From Endomychus coccineus (taxonomy: Eukaryota; Arthropoda; Insecta; Coleoptera; Endomychidae), in contig OY294067.1 of NCBI GenBank assembly GCA_958510875.1, positions 144,498,046 through 144,562,045 on the forward strand: DNA of 64,000 nucleotides, written 5' to 3'. The translations under genes were made by a program, and so were the position numbers. Below, in pieces: positions 1 to 9,600 of this stretch (its first letter is position 1; each line of letters opens with the position of its first letter). The notes beneath the pieces are model-generated. The model saw only the letters and a program-made list of their open reading frames with translations. It made no database searches and was not told where the DNA came from.

Positions 1-235
1 TATGTTGGATAATCTAAATGAATATGTTTGACTATTATTACCTGTAGATTCATTTGAGATTCTTCAAAGAATAAGTTTGAGATTGATAACCCACATGAAG
101 AAAGAAGCTTCAACGATTTGATAGATTATTTATTATTTTCATAGCCGTTGTTCTGAATGTGACAACTTTATCGGCTACTGCACTTGAGATAAGAGAGAAA
201 AGTTACAGCAAACTGTCTTATAACCACTACCACAT
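1..235. repeat. Left arm of a long inverted repeat flanking the capsid gene block
   Basis: This stretch is the reverse complement of about 8158-8388, with scattered substitutions and small indels (for example a few extra bases near position 100). The window edge cuts the outer end, so the full arm may be longer. Maverick/Polinton elements end in terminal inverted repeats of a hundred to over a thousand bases, and the enclosed genes are of Maverick type, so this is probably such a terminus. That role is inferred; no target-site duplication can be seen. Confidence 0.8.
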
Positions 236-242
236 ACTATAA
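105..242 (+). pseudogene. Small membrane/secretory-signal-like ORF in the left arm
   Basis: The frame reads KLQRFDRLF, then a hydrophobic run (IIFIAVVLNVTTLSATAL), then a polar tail, and ends at TAA 240-242. The same peptide, with an ATG and a few changes, is encoded on the minus strand in the right arm (8307 downward). A small indel in the left arm places a stop just upstream, so this copy has no in-frame start. The hydrophobic core could be a signal peptide or a single membrane anchor. The family is not recognised. Confidence 0.45.
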
Positions 243-597
243 TAATTGAAAAAGATAGCATAATAACCTGAATCACTTTTTCGAGGAATATTATATGCAA
301 ACAAGTAATAAAACAAAAGTATATTCATATTTATTTATTAATTAGATAATAACATAAATTTTTTGTTTCTAACTCTGAAGCGATATTTATAATTTAGATT
401 ACAATCCTGACGGGTTGGTCCAGGAGACTGTACTTTACCAAACGGCTCGTTTATTATTGTGATGTCTTGCGGGACAGTGAGGGAAATAAAATACCAAAAA
501 TAATAATAATAACATTTATTTAGAAAAATACATTTTAATAGTACATCATTTAGAATTAAAATAATAACATTATGATTCATAACCTGGTTCTTCACAC

Positions 598-1794
598 TTA
601 ACTTCGAACTGATCCTGTAATCGGGGAATACTCCATTATACGGTCGTTAATTATGATGCAATAAGCCCGGGTGTTTTTGGGGAAATTCAGGAAACTTTCC
701 ATCTCTAGTTTGACGTCAACTATTGATGACTTCATAGCATCGTTTTGCTTTGAACAATCAATCACAAAAATTGCTCTATTCTTGAATGCTATATAATCTA
801 ACATCGGTTCGCTTATTATTTCATTTGGAAATGATTTCTGGAAATCATAGTACATCTGGTATGCTTCCACGTATTGCTGGTCGGTGAAATTCAATTTCAT
901 TGCTTCATATGGATAACACTCTGAATTCAAGTATAATTTTACATTTAGCAAGTTTATATTATCAAAATATGCACTGTGCTTAACAGGATTATTCTTTCGA
1001 TCAGTTTCGAAAGCTAAAATCACATATCTGGGTCGTTCTAAATTCATTGATGTTTCAACAGCCCAAATGTCACGAGTGCTCTCCTTCATCAACGGATTTT
1101 CATGCAGATCCCAACTACGGAATGGAATCAAAATAGGCTTCTCAGCACTCGAATTCTCCAACATTTGAAATTTAACTTGATCATTTGGAAACACGTGTCG
1201 CACTTTTAATGCTATCGTCTTCACATTTATTTTAGCCGTTTTCGTGCATGTGCTATTAGTATAGCAATCGTTATCGGTTCGAGACTTTATCAAGCGCAGC
1301 TTATGTTTCCCACTCAAAACTTTGTTATAGTCAATGAATAGGCCTAGTAGAAAATTCAACGGTATCCATAAATTGATTTTATTATTGTAGACTGAACTCA
1401 ATGCATCCTTAAATGACCATCCAGAAATAGCTAGAGGTATAGATTCATGTTTGGCATATGTTAGATAAGCTCTGATGGTGCTGACAATACCAGGATCACG
1501 TACTTCGTCTATCTCTTTTCCATTCAATTCATAACTGACATATTCGAAGAGAAACGCTCCGAAGATATTCGTTAGTTTACATTCACCATCACCACTTGCT
1601 TCTGGCTGGAATTCTGCCTCGATGAATAAAGCAGACGAGGCCAAATCTACCAACACATCTTGTTGATTGATTAATATCTCAATTTCATCGCTGTTGCCAA
1701 AAGATGTTGTGTGTGGATAGTAGGTATGAGTTCCTTCCCGGATGATGTCTTCAATGAAGTTAGGCTCGTTCAATATTTGAAGTTTTTCCGACAT
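598..1794 (-). CDS. Putative Maverick/Polinton major capsid protein (double jelly-roll type)
   Basis: An uninterrupted ORF of 398 residues starting MSEKLQILNE; an ATG three codons upstream is also possible. The N-terminal part (TYYPHTTSFGNSDEIEI, then an FLFEYVSYELNGKEID segment) resembles capsid proteins that travel with arthropod Maverick elements, where the protein forms the virion shell as a double jelly-roll. The neighbours support this: a penton-like protein, a fibre-like protein and a packaging ATPase lie on the same strand. Unlike them it carries no stops or frameshifts. The family assignment is from memory of arthropod homologues; a structure prediction would settle it. It ends at TAA 598-600. 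Confidence 0.6.
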   Translation of the reverse strand: MSEKLQILNEPNFIEDIIREGTHTYYPHTTSFGNSDEIEILINQQDVLVDLASSALFIEAEFQPEASGDGECKLTNIFGAFLFEYVSYELNGKEIDEVRDPGIVSTIRAYLTYAKHESIPLAISGWSFKDALSSVYNNKINLWIPLNFLLGLFIDYNKVLSGKHKLRLIKSRTDNDCYTNSTCTKTAKINVKTIALKVRHVFPNDQVKFQMLENSSAEKPILIPFRSWDLHENPLMKESTRDIWAVETSMNLERPRYVILAFETDRKNNPVKHSAYFDNINLLNVKLYLNSECYPYEAMKLNFTDQQYVEAYQMYYDFQKSFPNEIISEPMLDYIAFKNRAIFVIDCSKQNDAMKSSIVDVKLEMESFLNFPKNTRAYCIIINDRIMEYSPITGSVRS

Positions 1795-1828
1795 TGTAAC
1801 CAAGGGACTTCAAAAAATTTATATTTTC

Positions 1829-1903
1829 CAATGATAGTGATGCAGAAGCAACCTTCTCCTTCTTCAATGACAGTGATGCAGAAGCAACCTTCTCCCTCGA
1901 GCT
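1829..1903. repeat. Two-unit direct repeat upstream of the capsid ORF
   Basis: Two adjacent units of about 36 bp share the core AGTGATGCAGAAGCAACC and lie between the capsid start and the minor capsid gene. On the minus strand they read as an 11-residue repeat (KVASASLSL), but no complete gene uses that frame. The repeat may be a promoter-region duplication or simple slippage. Confidence 0.6.
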
Positions 1904-2052
1904 CGTTGTAGATAATGACTGATGACCACTATGGAGATGTCTTTTATTGCTAAAATCCAAACCCATGTACTGAAGAGGCGTCTACTGCAACAACAACCTT
2001 CTCAGATGAATTCTTTTCATTTAATGAGTGGTGGTGAGTATTGGATTATTAT

Positions 2053-2796
2053 TTATTGTTGGAAGCCATAATCCCTAGCGATCTTTTTCAATTCCAATCG
2101 TATAATAATTTCTTCTCCACGAAAATTTACCGGTTTCCAATTCTGATCTAAAATATTCAGTGTGATGTTATCGAAGGACGTCTTGCTGATGACCGGTAGA
2201 TAAATAAGATTCTTCGGCTCTATATCAATGGAAAACTCAGGTGGTACAAGAGGTGAGAACTCATATATCGTATGAGCTATCTTATTGTTATAATATGCTC
2301 CTGCGGTTAAGTTACACTCCACTCTAATAGTTTGAACTTTGATTATGTTTATAGGTCGATCAGATACGTGTAGTTCACGAGATGTCAATTTCTTTTTTCT
2401 GAACCCCAACAGTTCGCTTATACTATCTTGAGGAATAAAATTCACTTTAAAATCACTCTTCATCTCTGTGTGTAAAGTGTTGTTGTTAGATTTTATTGAT
2501 AATTTCCGGTCACGCTCTTCTTGCTTCACTCCTATCCCACAAACTGTACTTTGTATGAAATCTCTGATGTCTGTCAACTCGTAGGACTCCGTAGGTATAG
2601 TAACTACTTTTTCCACCCCCTTCACATCTTCATAATAAAATTTATTAAAACCTTCTTCAATGTTCGGGATGCTATTGTACGTACGCAAACCAACAAGTGC
2701 GATAGAATAATATTAATGAGGATCTAGTTCTATGGGTGGATGAAAATCTACAGACAGGCGGGAGCTCTTACCTGTGATAGTGAACGTCTGAGACAT
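2053..2796 (-). pseudogene. Minor capsid / penton-like protein, one internal stop
   Basis: The frame opens at ATG 2794-2796 (MSQTFTITGK) and runs to the stop at 2053. It is interrupted by an in-frame TAA at 2713-2715, about 27 codons in; an internal ATG after it would give a 211-residue ORF. The C-terminal region (IYLPVISKTSFDNITLNILD, then VNFRGEEIIIRLEL) looks like the conserved end of single-jelly-roll vertex proteins of Maverick-type elements. It sits just upstream of the capsid gene in transcription order, as expected for a virion cluster. The stop most likely marks decay. The penton role is inferred from context and remembered resemblance. Confidence 0.55.
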
Positions 2797-3389
2797 GATT
2801 GATGAAAACTTTATCAACAATCTATTTATATACTAATAAAATGCTATGTTAGTCGACCACAACCGAAGAGTTAGAGAGGAATTCTAAACATAACTGGCGA
2901 CAATTACAGGTGTTATATTACATGAAATATCGTGTAGACGGCAAGCTTTATCGAATGAATTGATACCCTGAATCTCCTCTTCTCAACCGTTCTCCTAATT
3001 TTGCACCTGGTATTGATAACCAAGAATATGAAGTTCAAACGGGAGCTTGTTTATAAGCGTATTGAGAACAACTTCTCCCACGCACGCTTCCATACAAACT
3101 GATGAGAATTCAAGATTGCACCGTTATTTAACGAGGGGAGGGAGAAAGGCCAAAGATCTCAAAATAATATTTTTTTTTATTAATTTTCTCAATACAAAAA
3201 ATGTTAGTATAACCTTAAAAATATTTTTAAAATGTCACAATCTTGGCTCTTGATTCATCGTCCTAGTCGTATTGCATATTCTTAGGTTTACTTCCTTCCA
3301 CCTATATTGAAGTCCTTTTATGTATGTTCGACGCTGGTAAAAGTTCTTTCTTCTCTGCTTATGAAGCTCATGCAAAACTTGTTCTCTAC
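2797..3389. other. Non-coding stretch inside the capsid block
   Basis: No reading frame here shows coding character on either strand. It is AT-rich with a short G-rich patch near 3135. It probably held upstream regulatory sequence for the minor capsid gene and the 3' end of the fibre-like gene. Confidence 0.4.
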
Positions 3390-4058
3390 TCATCTTATCA
3401 ATGTGGAAATCCAGTGTAGAATTAATTTTTTGTGTATATTCACAGGATTTGGAGTTATACGTTTCACAGAGGCCTGCTTTGTTGTTGTTGTGGATGATGA
3501 GGGTCTCTTCTAAGAAGGTTCCATAGATGTTATCCGTCGTTCTAACGCCTCCACTTTACTAGTGATGTTATGTAGACGCATGTTCACACTGTTAAATGTG
3601 TTATTGATCTCTTTCAATTCATTTCTGTTTTCCCTCACACTATCACTGATTGTTTTATACTATAATTTTATATAGATTCCCATTCCATTATATTTATTCT
3701 GAATGTCCATCAGATGTTTATCAATGTTGAGAATAACCTTCTCGTTCGTTAATGTATGTTCATCCAGATCCTTGTTGATATCTTTGATCAAATTATCAAC
3801 TCTAACATTGAAGGTATCTTTAAGACTGGTTTCCGTTTTCAGATTCAGTTTGTGTGTTAATTTATCAACATATACTTTATTTGCAACATCTTCATCATCA
3901 TTCGGTGATTTTACGTAGCACAATCTACGATTTTCCATATCATAACTTCCTTCGCTCGTTACGAATAATCCTTGTCCGTGAACTTGTTTGAAATTATTAT
4001 TAAATACATTTGTATCATATATCCACATGGAAGAGGAGGCTCTGCCAAACTTATCCAT
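3390..4058 (-). pseudogene. Fibre/spike-like coiled-coil protein with two internal stops
   Basis: The frame starts MDKFGRASSS at 4058 and runs about 222 codons to TGA 3390-3392, with in-frame TAG codons at 3660-3662 and 3510-3512. Near the N terminus a segment (DDEDVANKVYVDK) matches the linker motif common in phage and virus tail-fibre proteins. After it comes a long heptad-rich stretch, including NELKEINNTF and SKVEALERRI, predicted as trimeric coiled coil. A host-attachment fibre or spike is likely. The ATG lies within the last codons of the upstream gene (overlap 4051-4058), which suggests coupled expression. The same frame continues past both stops with coding-like composition, so they look like decay. 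Confidence 0.5.
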
Positions 4059-5113
4059 TGAAACCATCCTTATAACTGTGATGAATTTGTCTTACACCTG
4101 GTTTTGGTTCAATTACCCCTGCCTCTATCAATTCTCCTATTATAGAGATTATCTCGTTGTGATGATTATTGTTACCGGCATGCGAGGATGCAACAAGAAG
4201 TCTCAGTCTATCCACAATTTAGTTAACGTCATCCCAATAAACATATTCGACAGGTTTCTCGTTATATTCAAGCATATCATTTTTGATATATGCACTTCCA
4301 GTGTATGTTTTGGCTCTGGGTCTTTTCATGGAATTAATCAAAGGTTTCAGTACATGTTTGTATTTTACTGTGTATCTTATTCGATCAGCTGGATCGTTAT
4401 TGCGTCTATGGGTACTAGTCATTTCCACCATTTGACTGTAATTTTTCCCATCCTCCACAGTGTAAGTATCAGGTAGAACATCTCTGTAAAATATCAAATT
4501 ATACAGGACCGTGGTACCCTTGAACGGAGTACCCTTGATAATTATATTACTCTCACTATCAATTTCTATAGGTTGATTACCCATGAGCCATTTGTCTAAA
4601 GTTGAATTATTTTGCAAACTCATTCCATCATCGTATCTCTTGACATCATCATCCAATAGAAATCCTTCCAAGTAATGACGTGCTAATGTGGGGTATTGTT
4701 GCAGAAACTCCTCTGTAGCCGCTGCATTATCTTTCTTGTTTTCTGAATTCTTCACGAATCTGATCGATAGTAGGTTCGGGTGTAAACACATCCTCCTCAG
4801 TATCTTGGGGGTTATATACGAATTCTTCTCCTTGAGTTAAAATATTTGGGATTGGTATGTTCTCCATTTGTGTTGCTGTAGAAACAATACTTTTAGGTTT
4901 AATCAAAGAATTTTGTTTGATTATTTCAGCATTTGTCGCAATTTCCTCTAGGGGTTTAGATACATTCCTGAACATATTATCCAGAATCTCATCATTTTCA
5001 GCTTTACCCAATTTCACAGTCATATATTTTTTTCTCACAACGTTTGCTAACTCCCAAATTTTTTTCTTCAATTGTTCTTTTTCTTTTAGCATGTTACTCA
5101 CACCCACGTCCAT
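4051..5113 (-). pseudogene. Conserved Maverick-cluster protein of unknown function, frameshifted
   Basis: Two overlapping frames make one gene. The N-terminal part (5113 down to about 4740) starts MDVGVSNMLKEKEQLKKKIW and is helical and charged. The second part (about 4740 down to 4051) contains IEIDSESNIIIKGTPFKGTT and then YKHVLKPLI. A frameshift lies near 4735-4745, and an in-frame TAA (4219-4221) interrupts the C terminus, which resumes as IVDRLRLLVASS and ends at 4051-4053. Similar proteins accompany capsid and ATPase genes in arthropod Maverick-like elements, as I recall, but I know of no assigned function. It overlaps the fibre-like gene at its 3' end. Confidence 0.5.
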
Positions 5114-6606
5114 GCTGAGCGGTTTGTCTATTTCAAATGAAAGTATCCATACATTATAACGTGCCCTTGCGGCTTTTCGGTAAAGTGCTTACTGCGGTAA
5201 GCTTCGAATCCTCGGGCGCCAGATTTTTCCCAAAGGTTAACTCCTTTTTGAAGACTTCTGCTAGGGTCTTCACCACAAGGCTTGTTACTATGCTATCTAA
5301 AGATAGCCTTGTCCCTAGGGTAGCTACAGTGAAGTATAACCAGAGTCCAATGGGCAGAAAACAGTATCGAAATTGTAGGCTTTAATTACAATTGATACCT
5401 GGTTATAACTTAGCTCGTTAAAGATGGAGCAGAAATAATTTAATAAAACAGGGAATTCCAAATATTAAAATATATTAATGATTTTAACAATTACACTTTC
5501 AGAATAATCAATTTAAATGCAATTGAACGGTATTATTTCACAAAATTACACCCAGACGGAAAATGTAATGAAGCTCAAACGGTAAATGAAAACTCTTTCA
5601 AGAAGTCAACTCTACAATAGGTCCGGTCACTAAATTTAATTCAGCGGTACGGGATCGGTTGATGAATGATTCAGAATGATCAATTTGCGGAAAAGTACGA
5701 ATCAAACAGGTCCTATCGTAATAGCTGTATTCGGTAAATATTCAGATAGCCATATTACTTGAAATGTTGTTAAAACGCACTACGATATATCAAACGGTTT
5801 AAATACGGTCGGTTCGGATTCGGAAGATATATCGTAATGCCAGGATATAAATTATTAAGCCATTTACCTTATACAAAATTTCACTTAAACGGAACACTAT
5901 TGTTAATTCACATTTCCAAATCTGACTTGAACTCGGATAATAATTTACTTCGATTATAATCACACTTCAGAGGTACTAATTTATACTTGAAATTCAAATA
6001 AACACAAGAGAGATACTGTACGGCTCGAAATTCAGAAACACAAGAGCTACTGTACGGCTCGAAATTCAAAAACACAAGAGAGCGATCTGTTGTCTGTCAC
6101 GGCTTTTATATGTTTTTCGAGGTTCTGGACAGGTCTGATCCACCAAATCCTTATTTTTGTGCCAATAGTTTTTACTTATGCCCCGAACAATGGTTAAAAG
6201 TGACGCTACTTTTTAGATCTAAAATTCGCTTTCATGATATCACACCAGTTCCTCCCAGTGGAGTAAACAAGTGTTATCGGAGTTTTTTAGGTTGTTCGCC
6301 CTTTCTATATATAAGGCTGCCCAAAGTTTGGTGTCTTAACTGGCCAGCCTCTGTTTTTGCAACATGTTTTTATCGGAATGAAATGCAATTTTGAACGGGC
6401 GTGAATTAGATTCATCTATTTGAATAATTATTCTTATTTGAAATTACGGAGATTTAGAAAAGTGACAATCACGGAATACACATTCGGAATTCATTCATAT
6501 CTATTGAAATAATGAACTGTTCAAACTGAAATTACATGTAACATCCGTATTTATTGCCTCATCTGAATTAAACAGTCTTTCGAAATTTAAACTTCGTTAC
6601 AACATG
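5114..6606. other. 1.5 kb non-coding insert between two capsid-block genes
   Basis: No convincing gene is present. The part at 5160-5390 is less AT-rich than its surroundings and may be an inserted repeat. The part at 5998-6086 holds about 2.5 copies of a 35 bp unit with the core CTGTACGGCTCGAAATTCA. A 94-codon plus-strand ORF at 6110-6394 has no recognised motif. In Maverick elements these genes are usually tightly packed, so an insertion (for example a solo LTR) is likely, but I could not identify its ends. Confidence 0.35.
5998..6086. repeat. Short tandem repeat, about 35 bp unit x 2.5
   Basis: Units run AAACACAAGAG...CTGTACGGCTCGAAATTCA and repeat with a one- to two-base length difference. 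They lie within the non-coding insert of the capsid block. Confidence 0.7.
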
Positions 6607-7324
6607 TTAGATGTATATATAACTCTTGCGATAACGTCCTTTGTTCATATCACAGTCTTTGTTTATCATAAGGAATTCATATTTATCTTTCAAAACATAC
6701 GCTACATATCTCTTTGAATTTCTCGAGTGACATGTCGGTACTTACATGATCGGTAAATATATGTTACAAATTCGGTTCATCCTGTTTGAAAATAATCAAC
6801 CAATTGGCATTGTCGCGCAATCCATGTTTTGGACATTTAGCGAAAGACTGGCAAAGATAGAAAATATCAATTGAGTTGTGTCTCCCTCTAGAAAAATAAA
6901 CACGAATTTTCTCCTTTTTCTCAAACATCACGTCGTCGAACATTATGATTGAATTAGGCCTCGCTTCTGTGGGGTCTATGACCTCATCACTTTTGGTACA
7001 AGGAAAATATCCAAGCCCCTCAATTTTCTTCAATGTCTCCTTTAGTAACTGGTATTTTGGTTGGTGTAAAGACTTTGAATATATGTAAACGTTTTCAAAT
7101 TTCACACCGTTTGCATCTAACAATAGAGATAACATCACATTTGTTTTCCCACAATTACTTGGACCACAGATTATTGTTCGTAGAGTATTGGTCAGCAAAG
7201 AGCTGTGACGTTGTGGTTGTTCAACATTATCAATGCTTGACCCTAAGTTCATAATATTCAACGAGACTTTTTGTTTAACAATCTTCATCACACCTGAAGG
7301 CGAATCAAAATCATACTGAAACAT
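6607..7324 (-). pseudogene. Genome-packaging ATPase (FtsK/HerA or A32-like), C terminus broken
   Basis: The gene starts at ATG 7324. Residues 54-61 form a Walker A P-loop (GPSNCGKT) and residues 126-131 a Walker B (IIMFDD). This spacing and the short size fit the virion packaging ATPases of Maverick/Polinton elements and related DNA viruses, which drive DNA into the capsid. The open part ends at a TAA at 6764-6766 (186 codons). Coding-like sequence resumes after the stop in the same frame, then shifts frame and ends at TAA 6607-6609, giving an original length near 238 residues, normal for the family. At least one nonsense mutation and one indel are therefore present. It is the right-hand gene of the capsid block. 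Confidence 0.8.
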
Positions 7325-7429
7325 ATGTTAATAAGCATTTGTTTATATACTAGTTGATGATGATGCTTTATTGTGTATGTCCGATCACTCGGTTGAGTAC
7401 TTCTACGCTTCTGTCAAAAGCAAGTATCA

Positions 7430-8157
7430 AATACGTGGTGAATAGGTCTGAATGTTGAAGCACGTGCTTAACACGTGTCTGAATGCTGGATCACGTGTCT
7501 TAATGTTGAAGCACGTGTCATAAACATGTGTCTGAAACACGTGTCTGAATGTTGAAACACGTGTCTGAATATTGAAGCACGGGTCTGAAACACGTGTCTG
7601 AATGTTGAATCGCGTGTCTCAATATAGAAACACGTGTCTGAAACACGTGTCTGAATGCTGAATCACGTGTCTGAATACTAAAGCACGTGACTGAAACACG
7701 TGTCTGAATGCTGAATCACGTGTCTGAATGTTGAAGCACGTGTCTGAATGTTGAAGCACGTGCCTGAAACACGTGTCTGAATATTGAAACACGTGTCTGA
7801 ATGCTGAATCACGTGTCTGAATACTGAAGCACGTGTCTGAAACACGTGTCCGAATGCTGAATCACGTGTCTGAATGTTGAAGCACGTGTCTGAAACACAT
7901 GTCTGAATGCTGAATCACGTGTCTGAATGCTGAATCACGTGTCTGAATGTTGAAGCACGTGTCTGAAACACGTATCTGAATGTTGAAACACGTGTCTGAA
8001 TGTTGAAGCACGTGTCTGAAACACGTGTCTGAATGTTGAAACACGTGTCTGAATGTTTAAGCACATGTCTGAAACACGTGTCTGAATGTTCAAACATGTG
8101 TCTGAATACTGAATCACGTGTCTGAATGTTGAAGCACATGTCTGAAACACGTGTCTG
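7430..8157. repeat. CACGTG-rich minisatellite of alternating 20 and 13 bp units
   Basis: Roughly thirty to forty variants of ACACGTGTCTGAATGTTGAA (20 bp) and a shortened 13 bp form run without interruption up to the inverted-repeat arm. Almost every unit carries the palindrome CACGTG, the canonical E-box. A 20+13 pair is 33 bp, exactly 11 codons, so several minus-strand frames stay open through the array. A degenerate trace recurs near 9440-9560. Confidence 0.9.
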
Positions 8158-8307
8158 ATAGCGGTTATCAGACAGTTTGCGGTGAATATTCTCCCTCATC
8201 TCAAGTGCAGAAGCCGATAAAGTTGTCACATTCAGAACAACGGCTATGAAAATATTAAATAACTTATCAAATCGTTGAAGATTCTTCATGTAGGTTATCA
8301 TTCTCAA
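7915..8307 (-). CDS. ORF with signal-like N terminus running into the minisatellite
   Basis: A 130-codon ORF. The right-arm portion encodes MKNLQRFDKLF followed by a hydrophobic stretch (NIFIAVVLNVTTLSASAL) typical of a signal peptide or membrane anchor. From about residue 50 onward it is the translated minisatellite, with repeats such as CFNIQTRVSDT. The hydrophobic part is also kept in the left arm (105-242), which argues it was once coding. The repeat part may be an accidental extension. There is no family match, and expression is unknown. Confidence 0.3.
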   Translation of the reverse strand: MRMITYMKNLQRFDKLFNIFIAVVLNVTTLSASALEMRENIHRKLSDNRYQTRVSDMCFNIQTRDSVFRHMFEHSDTCFRHVLKHSDTCFNIQTRVSDTCFNIQTRVSTFRYVFQTRASTFRHVIQHSDT

Positions 8308-8388
8308 ACTTATTCTTTGAAGAATCTCAAATGAATCTACAGGTAATAAGAGTCAAACATATATATTCATTTAGATTATCCAACATAC
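8158..8388. repeat. Right arm of the long inverted repeat
   Basis: Reverse complement of 1-235 with high similarity. Its inner edge joins the minisatellite. Homology is visible up to about 8388, where the left copy runs off the window, so the true outer end may lie further right. Together the arms enclose the capsid, fibre and ATPase genes but not the integrase or polymerase. Confidence 0.8.
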
Positions 8389-9042
8389 AGATGATTTCTC
8401 GTAGGCTCGCAAATGATAACAATGTTGCATACAAAATAGCTTTAGGTAATAAACCGTTACATAGAGAATATCGATATTCTCAAATAAAAGGAACAGGTGA
8501 TGATAGTGGGGTTAGGGGTAATTTCTCGCTCTTTTACAACTGATAATATTTAACCTCACAACCCTGATATCAATGAATATTCGACAATTCCAACACACAG
8601 CTCTTCTTTCGTGGAATTTCCTTGAAAAATATCTCGAAAAAGTGGCAACTTGTAAAAATTATAGAACCACACACCATTTTCGTCGTTTTTTAAACGGTGA
8701 ATTTTATCAGGTGATGAAAATTATATGGTAGGATAAGGGATAAAACTCTTCATATGTATAAATCTTTATTGAAATTACATATTCCAGAATCCTGAGATAC
8801 TTTAACATTTATTGAAATTACATATTTCTGAAGCAGGGAATATCTTCTTCATCTACAAACGTTAATTTACAATTTTCATCCATACTATACAGCCTATTGT
8901 TGATTTGTACAGATGTAGATTAATTTTCAATAAATGGTGACTTATCTGAGTATCCTTTGATAAAACACATGTTTAATGTGTTTAATTAATTACAACGACA
9001 TTTCCAGCCTTTTCTATCTGTTCCATCGCCCTCCATATAGGC
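8389..9042. other. Non-coding stretch between inverted repeat and zinc-finger ORF
   Basis: AT-rich. A 45 bp spaced direct repeat (TTTATTGAAATTACATATT) occurs at about 8766 and 8811. No gene is recognised on either strand. Confidence 0.4.
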
Positions 9043-9297
9043 TCAACAATATTGGAATTTTGCCTCTATCCTCAAAACATTCTGTATGTTTTTTCCTGAG
9101 AGGTTATCCTGAAGCAGGAATTTCTGGCCGACAGCTCCGTAGGGTGCCTGCTGGAACGCACGAAGCATCATTCGATCAAATTCCGGAGTGAACTGCATCA
9201 CGAAAGATAATTTCATATCGGGGTGTTTACTTAGTTTATGCCTTTTCACATCATACCTTCTAGTATAGCTTTTTTGACATAATTCGCAGGAGAACAT
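9043..9297 (-). CDS. Small C2H2 zinc-finger ORF
   Basis: 84 codons starting MFSCELCQKSYTRRYDVKRH, a classical C2H2 finger (C-x2-C...H-x4-H) in residues 4-25. The rest (FVMQFTPEFDRMMLRAFQQ and onward) is not recognised. The frame continues for about 24 coding-like codons beyond the stop, so the ORF may be truncated. It lies beside the integrase and may be an accessory gene of the Maverick-like element or a gene fragment. Confidence 0.4.
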   Translation of the reverse strand: MFSCELCQKSYTRRYDVKRHKLSKHPDMKLSFVMQFTPEFDRMMLRAFQQAPYGAVGQKFLLQDNLSGKNIQNVLRIEAKFQYC

Positions 9298-9439
9298 GTT
9301 TAGCTTCTGTTCGCTACGCCGACTGATTAATAACTGATACCTCTATTGATCGCTCCAATACTCAAACCACCTGCTGATTCATCTGTTCAATGTTTGAGTC
9401 GTTATCGAACCATCATAGTTCGTAAACGATGATGACGTC

Positions 9440-9570
9440 ACAGACTGTTGAAGCATGTGCTAAACAAGTGTCTGAATGTAGATAATGATCGCTTATGAAG
9501 ATATTATGGCTCTACTCAATGTTCATACTTCTATGAAGCATGTGCTTGAATGTCATATAGATTAGCTCTT
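9440..9570. repeat. Degenerate relatives of the minisatellite unit
   Basis: Several fragments such as GTTGAAGCATGTGCT and AAGTGTCTGAATGT resemble the units of the array at 7430-8157. The CACGTG core has mostly decayed to CATGTG. This links the integrase side and the capsid side as parts of one original element, or as two related insertions. Confidence 0.5.
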
Positions 9571-9600
9571 ATGAAGATATTCATATGATTATGTAAACCC

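Noticed and set aside
5137..5385. 82-codon plus-strand ORF in a GC-richer patch
   Set aside because: No homology or motif; antisense to the upstream region of a minus-strand gene; may be part of an inserted repeat.
7430..8157. CRISPR-like array
   Set aside because: Units are contiguous variants of one sequence with no unique spacers, in a eukaryotic context; it is a minisatellite.
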